A DNA stretch of 64,000 nt from Synechococcus sp. MU1617 (lineage in GTDB: Bacteria > Cyanobacteriota > Cyanobacteriia > PCC-6307 > Cyanobiaceae), in assembly GCF_020514235.1 (NCBI RefSeq), contig NZ_VTLB01000001.1, forward strand, positions 620,001 to 684,000, read 5' to 3'. Position 1 is the stretch's first letter, and each line of letters begins with the position of its first letter. This document shows, piece by piece, positions 1 through 8,038 of this stretch. Made by a program: the position numbers and the translations under genes. A model generated the notes under the pieces. It searched no databases. It was not told the origin of the DNA and saw nothing but the letters and a program-made list of their open reading frames with translations.

Positions 1-215
1 GCCGTGGGCAGGGCCTGCGTCGCCTCCCCACCCGCCAGCTCGCAGGCGGCAAGGCAGAGAATCGGGCGCAGGCGCTTGCCACCGGCAAGCAGCGAATAGC
101 GCATCGCTTCCCTGAGGGACTCCGGCCGCTCAGGACCAAGGGATCCATCGAGGGCCGCTTCCACCTGCTCTTTGGCCTTGCCGAGATAGGCCTTGAAATC
201 GAACTCGGCGCTCAT
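1..215 (-). CDS. crtE: Geranylgeranyl diphosphate synthase, N-terminal fragment
   Basis: The 5' end of a trans-isoprenyl diphosphate synthase that runs off the window edge. The visible 71 residues begin [19 protein letters not shown] and contain the family signature [16 protein letters not shown], the conserved first substrate-binding block just upstream of the first Asp-rich motif (which lies outside). By family knowledge it condenses IPP with allylic diphosphates to make GGPP for carotenoids, the chlorophyll phytyl tail and quinones. It lies upstream of folD on the same strand with one gene between. The catalytic DDxxD motifs cannot be checked, so the chain-length specificity behind the name crtE is inferred. 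Confidence 0.85.
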   Translation of the reverse strand, partial: MSAEFDFKAYLGKAKEQVEAALDGSLGPERPESLREAMRYSLLAGGKRLRPILCLAACELAGGEATQALPT

Positions 216-255
216 GGGTGGACCCTGGCTGGCGGGATTCTCTCAGGCCGAGCCC

Positions 256-933
256 TTAGCTGCCGAGGGGGACCCAATCCATCGGATGGGGTGTTCGCAT
301 CTCGCGTCCCTTGCCTGGCGCCGTGGTGATGGCCAGGTCGTAGGACACCGAATAGCGGGGGCCGCTTCCCTCGTAGGGAAGCACCCGATGGCGCAGGTCC
401 GAGGGGAACAGCAGAAGACGGTGGGGCAGCGGCGCGAACACACCACCAGAGACAGCCGCGTCGCGGTAAGGAATCGCCATCACATGGCTGAAGTAATCGT
501 CTGGTGCCTCAAATTCCAGCTCCCCGCTCTCGTTGGCCGAATCCGTCAACACGTAAAAGACCGCGCTCAACTGGGCATTGCGGTGGCTGTGGAGATCCAC
601 CGTTCCGCCATTCCTCGCACACACCACGGGCCAGGCTTTTTGGATATGGGCCACAAGACCGTGATCCGGGCCTAACAGCGAACGGAGATAAGCCGACACC
701 TGCTCGGCCAACTGGCCGTTCAGCCACTGGAACGCATCCATGCGATGCAACTGATCCAGGCCGGCATGGCCCAACAGATCCCCAGTGAGGTTGTTGCGAT
801 CGCTGAACTCGGGGTGCTGATACACCTGGGCATCGAACTGCTCCAGCTGCTGCTGCATGGCTGCGGCGGTGGCGGCATCCGGCTCGAGATCCACCTGCAG
901 AACGGGGGTGGGGAACAGCCAGTGCAGCGCCAT
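256..933 (-). CDS. Putative 2OG-Fe(II) oxygenase (TIGR02466-type)
   Basis: A 225-residue soluble protein. The middle has a His-containing block, GGTVDLHSHRNAQLSAVFYV, and the C-terminal third has FPSDLRHRVLPYEGSGPRYS. Together these supply the HxH/D...H facial triad and the Arg expected to bind 2-oxoglutarate in this cupin-fold family. The start LFPTPVLQVDL is also typical. Members are widespread in cyanophages and marine cyanobacteria; the substrate is unknown. It follows folD on the same strand after 8 bases, so it is probably co-transcribed with it. Start ATG. The family call is good; the precise function cannot be read from sequence. Confidence 0.75.
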   Translation of the reverse strand: MALHWLFPTPVLQVDLEPDAATAAAMQQQLEQFDAQVYQHPEFSDRNNLTGDLLGHAGLDQLHRMDAFQWLNGQLAEQVSAYLRSLLGPDHGLVAHIQKAWPVVCARNGGTVDLHSHRNAQLSAVFYVLTDSANESGELEFEAPDDYFSHVMAIPYRDAAVSGGVFAPLPHRLLLFPSDLRHRVLPYEGSGPRYSVSYDLAITTAPGKGREMRTPHPMDWVPLGS

Positions 934-941
934 GGAACCGA

Positions 942-1823
942 TCAGGGCACGAGATCGTCCAAATCATGGTCAAGGTTGTGGCGTCTGCACCAAGCCACAA
1001 CGGTGTTCACCAGAAGCATCGTCACCGTCATCGGTCCCACACCGCCGGGGACAGGCGAAAGGGCAGAAGCGATCGACTCAATTTCAGCCGCTCGAACATC
1101 ACCGCACAATCCGCCTTCCGGCTTGCGGTGGATGCCGACATCCACCACCGCCGCTCCCGGCCGCACGTGCTCGGCCCCGATGAACTCAGGACGGCCGGCT
1201 GCCACCACAAGAATGTCGGCTTCGCGGGTGTGGGCCGCCAGATCGGCCGTGCGGGAGTGGGCAATGGTGACGGTGGCGTTGGCGGCCTGCAGCATCAAAG
1301 CCATCGGCTGCCCCACAAGAATGCTGCGGCCGATCACCACAGCGCGCTTGCCCGCTGGATCGATGCCATTGCTGCGCAGCATCGCCATCACCCCTGCGGG
1401 GGTGCAGCTGCGCGGGCCCGGTTCCCCCTTGAGCAGCCGTCCAAGATTGAGGGTGTGTAGACCATCGGCATCCTTTTCAGGATCGATGGCCATCAGCAGC
1501 GGCCCCTCATCGAGGCCGGCGGGGAGGGGAAGCTGCAGGAGGATCCCATCCACTTCCGGGTTGGCATTCAATCGTTCAATCGTTTGAAGCACCTGCGCTG
1601 GAGGCGTGTCGGCAGGGAGGTGATCGCCAAAGCTGGCCACCCCAATCCGAGCACAGGCCTTTTCCTTGTTAGCGACGTAGACGGCGCTGGCGGGATCATC
1701 ACCAACCCGCAGCACCGCCAAGCCCGGCGGTCGCCCCGCCTCGGCCAAACGCCGCTCAATCAGGGTTTGAAGACGATGCTCCACATCCCTTGCCAGCACC
1801 TTGCCGTCCAAACGCAGGGCCAT
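942..1823 (-). CDS. folD: Bifunctional methylenetetrahydrofolate dehydrogenase/cyclohydrolase
   Basis: FolD interconverts 5,10-methylene-THF and 10-formyl-THF using NADP, feeding purine and formyl-Met synthesis. Visible motifs are [13 protein letters not shown] (catalytic Tyr and Lys), [10 protein letters not shown], the Rossmann segment [12 protein letters not shown] and the C-terminal [16 protein letters not shown]. The usual PCTP appears here as SCTPAG, a mild variant. I start at the ATG giving [11 protein letters not shown]; an in-frame ATG nine codons earlier would add MLDGVHGDA, which is not usual for the family. At about 293 residues the length is standard. The adjacent upstream gene is divergent, about 70 bases away, so this stretch should hold the promoters of both. 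Confidence 0.95.
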   Translation of the reverse strand: MALRLDGKVLARDVEHRLQTLIERRLAEAGRPPGLAVLRVGDDPASAVYVANKEKACARIGVASFGDHLPADTPPAQVLQTIERLNANPEVDGILLQLPLPAGLDEGPLLMAIDPEKDADGLHTLNLGRLLKGEPGPRSCTPAGVMAMLRSNGIDPAGKRAVVIGRSILVGQPMALMLQAANATVTIAHSRTADLAAHTREADILVVAAGRPEFIGAEHVRPGAAVVDVGIHRKPEGGLCGDVRAAEIESIASALSPVPGGVGPMTVTMLLVNTVVAWCRRHNLDHDLDDLVP

Positions 1824-1893
1824 GGCATCCCCGTGCACTCCGTCCAGCATGCCCTCTAGAGAGAGCTAGCGTTAGACCGCTACAGGGTCCTTT

Positions 1894-3984
1894 TTGGTTC
1901 GCGTTCCTCGGCTGAGCAGCCTTTGGCGGAACTGGGTGCGGCTCGAAGGCCCAGGCGGTCGCCTGCTGCGCTGGACGCGACTGCAGACCCTCGTTGTTCT
2001 GTTGCTGTGCCTTTCCGTGGCCGCAGCCTCAAGCCTGCCCTGGCTGATTAAGCCGAAAGTCCAACCCGGATCGCTGGCCCCGTTTGAAGCCATCGCTCCG
2101 AAAGATGCCCTGGTGCAGGACAGCACCGCCCTCGAGCAGCAGCGGGCCTCTTTGGTGGCGCGATCGGTGGTGCAGGTCATCGATCAGGAGCAAACCCAAG
2201 CACTCAAACAACGGCTCGAGCAACAACTGCTGCAGCTGCAGGAGGTCACCAACACCGGATCTGGGGCACGGATCGGGCCGGTGAACCTGTCTGAGCCGGA
2301 GAAGAAATGGCTGGAACGACGCAGTGAACGGGAACATCTGGCCTGGGATGAGGTGGTGCGCAGCACCGCTGATCGCATGCTCAGCCAAGGGCTGGTGAGC
2401 AATCTGGCCGTTGAGCAATTACGCCAGGCGGCCAACCTTCAACTCAAGCCGGTTGCCCTGCAGCCACCTGCAGCGAGCTCCCTGGCCGGCAAGGTGCTCA
2501 CCAGCGCCCTGCGCGGCAGCAGCAACCTGCGCACCGACCCAAACCTGAGCAAACAGCTGATCGAAGAACAGCTGACCAAACAGGCCATCCCCACCATCGA
2601 GGTGCGCAAGGGGGATCTCATCACCCGCAAAGGCGAGCCGATCAGCCCCCAGGCCTACGACGTGCTGGATTATTTCGGCCGCGTGCGCCGCGAACCCCAA
2701 CCGTTGATCTGGTTCCAACGGTTTGCTGAAGCCGCTGCAGCCTGCGCAGTGATGCTGTTGGTGATGCGGCGCGAACGGCCTGGCCTGGAAGTGCGCCACG
2801 CCCTGCTGGCGGTGGGGCTGCTGCTGCTGGTGCAGGGAGCGAAACTCTGGTTCAAGGGAACCGTGAGCCCTCTGGCCATCCTTGTGCCGCCCAGCCTGCT
2901 GCTGGCGGAGGGACTGGGCACCGGTTGCGGGTTGGTCTGGATGGGGGTGGCCGCGCTGCTCTGGCCAGAACCCGTGCAGGGACTTGGGGATGGCCGCCTG
3001 CTGGTGGCGGCAAGCGTGGCCGCCGCTGGGGCCTTGATCGCGGGCCGGCAACGCAGCCGCGGCCAGCTGCTGCAACTGACGGTGCTGCTGCCGATCGGCG
3101 CCCTTGTGGGCCAGTGGCTTCTGCTGCAGCTGCAACCCTTCACCGGCCTGCGGCTCTGGGGAAGCCTGAATCCAAGCCTGGATGAACTGGCTACCGATGC
3201 CTTGCTGCTGGGGGTTGTGCTGATGTTCAGCCTGCTGCTGATCCCGATGCTGGAAGGATCCTTCGGCCTGCTCACTCGGGCACGGCTGCTGGAGCTGGCG
3301 GATCAGGAACGGCCTCTGTTGCGCCGCCTCTCCTGCGAAGCCCCAGGGACCTTTGAACACACCCTGATGATCTGCGGCCTGGCGGAGGAGGGGGCGCGGG
3401 CGATTGGCGCGGATGTGGATCTAATCCGGACCGGCTCGCTGTATCACGATGTGGGCAAACTGCATGCGCCGGACTGGTTCATCGAGAACCAGAAGGACGG
3501 GCCCAATCCCCACGACGCACTGGATGACCCCCAGGCAAGTGCAGCGGTGCTTCAAGCCCATGTGGATGAGGGGCTGAAGCTGGCCCGGCGCCACCGCCTC
3601 CCTCGGCGGATCGCAGATTTCATCCCTGAGCACCAGGGCACCTTGAAGATGGGCTACTTCTTCCACAAGGCCCAGGAGCGCGGCGGAGCGATTGAGGAAC
3701 GCCGTTTTCGCTACAGGGGCCCGGAACCCCGTTCCAAAGAGACAGCAATTTTGATGCTGGCGGATGGCTGTGAGGCGGCATTGCGATCCCTCCCTCCCGA
3801 CACCTCCGATGCCCAGGCAGTGGACACGGTGCGGCGGATCGTGGAAGCGCGGCAGCGGGATGGACAACTGCGCAAAAGCAGCCTCAACCGCAGCGAAGTT
3901 GAACTGGTGATTCGTGCCTTCGTGCAGGTGTGGCGGCGGATGCGCCACCGCCGCATTCCTTACCCGATCCCAGCCCGTCGCTGA
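1894..3984 (+). CDS. 7TM-HD phosphohydrolase (PgpH-like)
   Basis: A 696-residue membrane protein. It has an N-terminal anchor near residues 30-50, an extracytoplasmic 7TMR-HDED-type domain to about residue 265, a run of about seven hydrophobic segments (roughly 270-460), then a C-terminal HD domain with FEHTLMICGLAEEGARAIG and the signature LYHDVGKLHAPDWF followed by PEHQGTLKMGYF. The architecture matches PgpH-class c-di-AMP phosphodiesterases, so a role in c-di-AMP hydrolysis is inferred from family. The only in-frame upstream start is TTG (MVRVPRLSSLW). It diverges from folD. Enzyme activity has not been shown for picocyanobacterial members as far as I know. Confidence 0.88.
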   Translation: MVRVPRLSSLWRNWVRLEGPGGRLLRWTRLQTLVVLLLCLSVAAASSLPWLIKPKVQPGSLAPFEAIAPKDALVQDSTALEQQRASLVARSVVQVIDQEQTQALKQRLEQQLLQLQEVTNTGSGARIGPVNLSEPEKKWLERRSEREHLAWDEVVRSTADRMLSQGLVSNLAVEQLRQAANLQLKPVALQPPAASSLAGKVLTSALRGSSNLRTDPNLSKQLIEEQLTKQAIPTIEVRKGDLITRKGEPISPQAYDVLDYFGRVRREPQPLIWFQRFAEAAAACAVMLLVMRRERPGLEVRHALLAVGLLLLVQGAKLWFKGTVSPLAILVPPSLLLAEGLGTGCGLVWMGVAALLWPEPVQGLGDGRLLVAASVAAAGALIAGRQRSRGQLLQLTVLLPIGALVGQWLLLQLQPFTGLRLWGSLNPSLDELATDALLLGVVLMFSLLLIPMLEGSFGLLTRARLLELADQERPLLRRLSCEAPGTFEHTLMICGLAEEGARAIGADVDLIRTGSLYHDVGKLHAPDWFIENQKDGPNPHDALDDPQASAAVLQAHVDEGLKLARRHRLPRRIADFIPEHQGTLKMGYFFHKAQERGGAIEERRFRYRGPEPRSKETAILMLADGCEAALRSLPPDTSDAQAVDTVRRIVEARQRDGQLRKSSLNRSEVELVIRAFVQVWRRMRHRRIPYPIPARR

Positions 3985-4093
3985 TGGCCTGGGGTCTCAT
4001 CGCCTTACAACGACCACAACGCCACAGCACTGGTGAACAGGGCATTCATGCCAGGGGAATCGCCGTGGTGTCGCCACTGCGCAGTGTCCGAAT

Positions 4094-4711
4094 TCAGCAT
4101 TGAGTTGCAAAGGGAAGCTCCTGCGCGATCAAACGAACGCGTTTCTGGGTGAAGGGATGGCGAAAGCTCAAGGCCTGGGCATGCAGATGCAAGCGGCAGG
4201 ACCGGCCGGCATCCCCGTAGATGGGATCGCCCACGATGGGGTGGCCCAGTTCGGCCAGATGGGCCCGCAGCTGATGGGAACGCCCCGTGAGCGGACGCAA
4301 CCAGAGCCGGGTGCTGCGGGCACCAGCGGCGCGTGCTCGCCAGATCGTCAGCGCCAGACGTCCCTCGGGGTGGCTGCCGTAGCGCGGCGGTTGACGCGAG
4401 AGGCGCGCCAGGGGGCTGGCAATGCAGCCGCTTCCGTGAAGCTCCCCCTCCACATCCGCCTGATACAGCTTGTTGATCCGTCGTTCAGCAAACAGGGCAC
4501 TAAGCCGCCGCAGGGCGTCAGCGCTTCGGGCCAAGAGCAGCACCCCCGAGGTGTCGCGGTCCAGGCGGTGAACCAGGCGCAGGCCTTGATCCTGCTGCTG
4601 CAAGCGGGTGATCACGGAATCGCTTTGCTCCGGCCCCAGGCCCGGTTGGCTGAGCAGGCCGGCGGGTTTATCCACCGCGATCAGCCATGGGTCCCGCATC
4701 AGCAGCTTCAA
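4094..4711 (-). CDS. RluA-family pseudouridine synthase
   Basis: A 205-residue single-domain RluA-type enzyme. The catalytic motif LVHRLDRDTSGVLLLA carries the conserved Asp, and RPLTGRSHQLRAHLAELGHP with DPIYGD forms the second RluA signature. There is no S4 RNA-binding domain, as in RluA/TruC-like stand-alone enzymes; the target uridine in rRNA or tRNA is not predictable. The start is a TTG that overlaps the TGA of the upstream gene by four bases, implying translational coupling; an internal ATG four codons in (MRDPWLIAVDKPAG) is an alternative. About 110 bases of non-coding sequence separate its 3' end from the convergent HD-protein gene. Confidence 0.88.
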   Translation of the reverse strand: MKLLMRDPWLIAVDKPAGLLSQPGLGPEQSDSVITRLQQQDQGLRLVHRLDRDTSGVLLLARSADALRRLSALFAERRINKLYQADVEGELHGSGCIASPLARLSRQPPRYGSHPEGRLALTIWRARAAGARSTRLWLRPLTGRSHQLRAHLAELGHPIVGDPIYGDAGRSCRLHLHAQALSFRHPFTQKRVRLIAQELPFATQC

Positions 4712-5196
4712 GGGGAGAGCCGCTTGGCGCAGTGTTTTTCAAACAAGGCCACCACCTGCTCCGCTGGCAGGGCCTGAATCAGCCGGGCTTCGGCCTCAAC
4801 GTGATGCTGACTGGAGTGATATAGCTGCAACTCGTGAAAAGGATTGGGGTCCTGCTGGCGGGCCACCTCCATCTCACGGCTGAGCAAGGCCGCCGGCATC
4901 AGATTGCCGCCGTTGCACAACTGCATCACATGGGCTGATTCATGGGCCAGCACCACCCAAACCACCGCTGGATCGTCTGGCAGGTTGTTGCCGCACATCA
5001 ACAGGGCCTGCTTGCCCTCATGGAAGGCCCCCAGTAAGCCCAACGGGCAGTCTCTCGCCACCAGGGCATTCACCCCAGCCCGCTGCAGCAGACGCAGGTA
5101 ACTGGAGATGCGATCCCACGTTGATGCTTGAACAGCACTGCCCGTCAGCTGCACAACCAGCAGTGCCAACAGCGCAGCCCTGAAACCGCGACCCAT
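4708..5196 (-). CDS. Secreted HExxH-containing protein, putative metallopeptidase
   Basis: About 162 residues, starting at the ATG that gives MGRGFRAALLALLVVQLTG. The first 24 residues form a clear Sec signal peptide ending near AVQA. The mature part contains VVLAHESAHVMQLCNGGNL, a HExxH zinc-binding pattern (HESAH) in a helix-like context, so a small periplasmic or lumenal zinc peptidase is plausible. Cysteines at DCPLGL, LLMCGNN, QLCNG and KHCAKR could form disulfides after export. The downstream pseudouridine synthase overlaps its stop. No named family was recognised; function is inferred from the motif only. A GTG five codons upstream could also start it. Confidence 0.7.
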   Translation of the reverse strand: MGRGFRAALLALLVVQLTGSAVQASTWDRISSYLRLLQRAGVNALVARDCPLGLLGAFHEGKQALLMCGNNLPDDPAVVWVVLAHESAHVMQLCNGGNLMPAALLSREMEVARQQDPNPFHELQLYHSSQHHVEAEARLIQALPAEQVVALFEKHCAKRLSP

Positions 5197-5278
5197 CAAG
5201 CCAGGGACCACACAACAGTCTCATTGGTCTCAAGATCGGCTCAGACCGGATCGAAACGCACCGAAGTTCTACAGATTT

Positions 5279-5581
5279 TCAATCGCCGAGCAGCTCTTCC
5301 ACTGAGGCGACCTTCTCAGCGAACGACTGCTGCCGATCGGTGCGGGTGTTGAGCTTGAGCGTTGTGTAGAGGCGCGGGACGCCCATGCCGTGCAACTCAG
5401 CGTGACAAGCCCGCACACAGTCCATGACCTCGTCCCACGGGCCTTCGATCGCCGTGCCATTGGGACCCAGCTGATGGCTCAAGCCGGTGGCAGCGATCAC
5501 CCGCTCACAGGCTGCGATGTAAGGCGAAAGACTGACGCCGACACCGATCGGCACCACGCAGAGGTCAACACTGACCCACAT
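5279..5581 (-). CDS. Thiamine-binding-type protein (MTH1187/UPF0045 family)
   Basis: About 100 residues beginning MWVSVDLCVVPIGVGVSLSP. The pattern of PIGVG.SLS.Y, then YxLGPNGTAIEG-like text (LSHQLGPNGTAIEGPWDEV) and a late RLYTTLKLNTRTD block is that of the small ferredoxin-fold MTH1187/YkoF-like family, some members of which bind thiamine. The physiological role in cyanobacteria is not established. Its ATG overlaps the stop of the upstream 82-residue gene by one base (TGATG), so the pair is translationally coupled. That junction decides this start over a possible one 20 codons upstream. Confidence 0.78.
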   Translation of the reverse strand: MWVSVDLCVVPIGVGVSLSPYIAACERVIAATGLSHQLGPNGTAIEGPWDEVMDCVRACHAELHGMGVPRLYTTLKLNTRTDRQQSFAEKVASVEELLGD

Positions 5582-5829
5582 CAGCCCGCTATCGCACTGG
5601 ATCGGCTTAAGCAGCTCGGCGGATAACCAACGGTGCGCCAACTGCCGCTGTCAGTTCGCACTTCAACCGCAATGCCCTGCTGACCCATGGAACATCGGGA
5701 GCCTTGTCCCGTGCACCAATCGCTGGCATCAGCGAGGGCCAGTTCCAACGTGTCGTAGGGGGCGTCGAGCACCGGATGCGGTTGACCGTCGAGGCCAACC
5801 AACCGGTAGCGGGAGCGATGCTTGGCCAT
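5581..5829 (-). CDS. Small conserved-looking protein of unknown function
   Basis: 82 residues (MAKHRSRYRLVGLDGQPHPV...). It is rich in short beta-like segments and has two cysteines in WCTGQGSRCSMGQQG; no signal peptide or membrane segment. I do not recognise a family. The main evidence that it is real is its position: the stop codon shares one base with the start of the MTH1187-type gene, forming a coupled two-gene unit, and it faces a divergent gene about 90 bases away. Codon use matches its neighbours. Confidence 0.65.
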   Translation of the reverse strand: MAKHRSRYRLVGLDGQPHPVLDAPYDTLELALADASDWCTGQGSRCSMGQQGIAVEVRTDSGSWRTVGYPPSCLSRSSAIAG

Positions 5830-5919
5830 CGCAGTCCAATCCCGGAAGTGTCACCATCTTCCCATGGTCGGGGCCCAGCGGCATTCACACACTGGATCCA
5901 GCAACAGGACGGAAAGGGC

Positions 5920-6366
5920 ATGAGTGAACAGCTGCAGCAGGCCTACAACGCCTTGATGGTGAAGGCTCCGGGGGCAGCATTTCAAAAAGCACGGGCCCTG
6001 TATCTCAACAAATATCCACTTCCCCAAGCCGACGGCAACGCTCCGCTGCGGCTCTACGTCTGCGATGAGCAGCTGGAGGAGTCGATTCAGCCCGCCAACG
6101 ACGGCGATCCGAATCACCGCCTCGCGATTCTCCGCTCACGGCCGGGGCAGTTGGCCGTGGTGCACTGGCAACAGCCCCATCCGCCCGAGCCGGAGCAACT
6201 GCGCCGCTACCTGCAGGACATCTGGTCTCTCAACTTGGACGACCTGGAGATCGAGGCCCTCAGCACCCCTTGGTTCCGTGAGGGAGGACATCAGAGCCGC
6301 TTGGCAGCACCCACGGGGTTGAGCTGGCAACAACAAACCCTATTAACCCTCAAGGAAGAAAAGTAA
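5920..6366 (+). CDS. Conserved hypothetical protein
   Basis: 148 residues starting MSEQLQQAYNALMVKAPGA. The chosen ATG is preceded by a purine-rich ribosome site (GGAAAGG, about 4 bases before); the open frame continues upstream, but that part covers the divergent 82-residue gene's leader and looks non-coding. The protein is soluble with alternating helix and strand predicted by eye and contains VHWQQPHPPEPEQLRRYLQ and WSLNLDDLEIEALSTPWF. No recognised domain or catalytic motif. It heads a short plus-strand pair with the 69-residue gene 70 bases downstream. Confidence 0.68.
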   Translation: MSEQLQQAYNALMVKAPGAAFQKARALYLNKYPLPQADGNAPLRLYVCDEQLEESIQPANDGDPNHRLAILRSRPGQLAVVHWQQPHPPEPEQLRRYLQDIWSLNLDDLEIEALSTPWFREGGHQSRLAAPTGLSWQQQTLLTLKEEK

Positions 6367-6436
6367 AAGCAATTCCGCAGTTCGCGCCAAGCCGCAGCAA
6401 GGCACCGCTAGCGAACAGATAGAGCCCTCTCAGCCA

Positions 6437-6646
6437 ATGCTCACTAAGTACGCCGAACGCTACGTGCTGCGCTCCTGTTCAGCCGGCGGCTATCTCGGCG
6501 TCAATGCCGTGGATCAACGCATCGAACGCCAAACGTCCCCTAACGACGCCTGGATCTTTCACACCCACGAAGGTGCCGTGAACCACGCCCGTTGGATCGG
6601 CGAAGTGCATGGGGAAACACCGGACGTGGTGAAGCTGGATCAGTGA
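6437..6646 (+). CDS. Small hypothetical protein
   Basis: 69 residues (MLTKYAERYVLRSCSAGGYL...). It is soluble, aromatic-rich and ends in VHGETPDVVKLDQ. No domain was recognised. It sits 70 bases after the preceding plus-strand gene and converges on the Nif11-type gene with an 18-base gap. The composition is like neighbouring genes, and there is an ATG start, which supports a real gene, but the case rests on size and context. Confidence 0.55.
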   Translation: MLTKYAERYVLRSCSAGGYLGVNAVDQRIERQTSPNDAWIFHTHEGAVNHARWIGEVHGETPDVVKLDQ

Positions 6647-6664
6647 ATTGAACGGCGGTGGTGA

Positions 6665-6910
6665 TCAGCCGTGGATGAAATTGCGCAGGCGCCGTGATTC
6701 GGCGGCTTGATCCTTCTGCAGCTCAGCTGCCGTTTGCACCTGGCATTCACGCTGCTGTGCCGCGAAGACATCCGCCTCACTCAAGGCAAAGCCATGCTCG
6801 GCAGCGAGCCCGAGAAACCGCTCAAGATCCATGGGCTGAGCAAGGGCCTTGGCCAGATCAGGGTCGCTGTCGCGAAGCGTCAGAAACCGATCCAGATCCT
6901 CAAGAGACAT
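6665..6910 (-). CDS. Nif11-domain protein
   Basis: 81 residues. The N-terminal two thirds match the Nif11 pattern: MSLEDLDRFLTLRDSDPDLA, then a DLERFLGLAAEHGFALSEAD segment. Nif11 domains occur as leader regions of ribosomally made peptides (proteusins, prochlorosins) and as stand-alone proteins of unknown role. Here the tail (QQRECQVQTAAELQKDQAAE...) is polar, has a single Cys, and lacks the Gly-Gly cleavage site and Cys/Thr-rich core of prochlorosin precursors. No lanthionine synthetase is nearby, so a stand-alone function is more likely than a lantipeptide precursor. Confidence 0.8.
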   Translation of the reverse strand: MSLEDLDRFLTLRDSDPDLAKALAQPMDLERFLGLAAEHGFALSEADVFAAQQRECQVQTAAELQKDQAAESRRLRNFIHG

Positions 6911-6972
6911 CCCGGCACAACTTGTTGAGTGCCCCCATTCAAGTCAGCATCGGCCCAAGTGGGGGAGGTTGG

Positions 6973-7287
6973 ATGCTGTTGAAACTGATCAGCTGCGGCA
7001 GCCTGGCGCTGGTGAGTGTTCTGGTGGTGACCCTGCTGCAGGGATTGCGGCAGCACAACCAACGCATCCAGGCGCTGCAGGAACGGATCGATCAGCTGGA
7101 GGAGCGCGCACCGAACCGTGCCCATAGCGCCTTGCTCAGCCAACAGATGGGTGTGATGCAGGAACGCATGGATGCCTTCGCAGCCGTACGCACCACGGCG
7201 GCTTCATCCCTTCACCGCATCCCCACTGGCATTGGGCAGGATGAAGCGCTGCAACAGCACAAACAAAACCAGCACCGGCAGGATTGA
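6973..7287 (+). CDS. Membrane-anchored coiled-coil protein, hypothetical
   Basis: 104 residues from the ATG giving MLLKLISCGSLALVSVLVV. Residues about 3-22 form one transmembrane helix, followed by a heptad-rich coiled coil (LRQHNQRIQALQERIDQLEE) and a polar Gln-rich tail. The last 28 codons overlap the 3' end of the convergent ABC permease gene by 84 bases. The family is not recognised; small membrane-anchored coiled-coil proteins are common in cyanobacteria. The upstream open frame beyond this ATG is antisense to the Nif11 gene and is not counted. Confidence 0.55.
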   Translation: MLLKLISCGSLALVSVLVVTLLQGLRQHNQRIQALQERIDQLEERAPNRAHSALLSQQMGVMQERMDAFAAVRTTAASSLHRIPTGIGQDEALQQHKQNQHRQD

Positions 7288-8028
7288 AACCACCGAGCCG
7301 GCGGCAACGATCCGCCAATCCAGCGAAAAGCTGCTGGAGAGTTGCTGCAGGCCCAGCGGCAAGGTGTAGAGGGATGGGTCGTCAAGGATCACCAGCGGCC
7401 AGAGGAAATCACTCCAGGTGCCGATGAAGACGAACATCGCCAGGGTGATCAGATCGGCCTTGGCGGCGGGGATCATCACGTTCCACCATTCCCCCAGACG
7501 GCTGCAGCCATCAATCCGTGCCGCCTCCTCCAGCTCCTTGGGAACGCCGAGGAAGCTCTGACGCAGCAGATAGAGACCAAAGGCGGTGGCCGCCTGGGGA
7601 ATCACCAGGGCCAGCAGGGTGTTGCGCAGGCCCAGCTGCACCATCAGCAGATACAGCGGAATCATCACCACCTGAAACGGGATCAGGATCGTGGCCACCA
7701 CCAAACCCAGCACCAGGCCTCGGCCGGCGAAGCGCAACCTGGCCAGGGGATAGGCGGCAAGGGAGCAGAACAGCAGGTTGGCCAGCACCGCCAGGCCACT
7801 CACCACGGTGCTGTTGATCAGATAGGTGGTGAGGGGATTGTCTTGAAACAGCCGCACGTAGGCATCGAAGCTCGGCTGGGCGGGCAGCAACGCCGGCGGA
7901 CTGCTGAAGATGTCTTCCGCTGGACCCTTGAGCGAAGTGCTCACCAACCAGAGCAACGGGGTGAGCACCAGCAGGGCCAGAAGAATCAGCAGCACCAGCT
8001 GAACAGCCCGGGCGGTGGAGGTGCGCAT
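7204..8028 (-). CDS. Sugar-type ABC transporter permease (MalG family)
   Basis: 274 residues, six transmembrane helices, with N-terminal LVLLILLALLVLTPLLWL. The EAA loop that contacts the ATPase is seen as KELEEAARIDGCSRLGEWWN. The C-terminus QRFILPNASGDAVKG is typical of carbohydrate-uptake permeases of the MalG/UgpE type. The partner permease, binding protein and ATPase are not in this window, so the substrate is unknown. It follows leuA after 10 bases on the same strand and may be co-transcribed. The start ATG gives MRTSTARAVQ; the longer open frame upstream is antisense-like sequence within leuA. Confidence 0.85.
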   Translation of the reverse strand: MRTSTARAVQLVLLILLALLVLTPLLWLVSTSLKGPAEDIFSSPPALLPAQPSFDAYVRLFQDNPLTTYLINSTVVSGLAVLANLLFCSLAAYPLARLRFAGRGLVLGLVVATILIPFQVVMIPLYLLMVQLGLRNTLLALVIPQAATAFGLYLLRQSFLGVPKELEEAARIDGCSRLGEWWNVMIPAAKADLITLAMFVFIGTWSDFLWPLVILDDPSLYTLPLGLQQLSSSFSLDWRIVAAGSVVSILPVLVLFVLLQRFILPNASGDAVKG

Positions 8029-8038
8029 GGCGTCGGCT

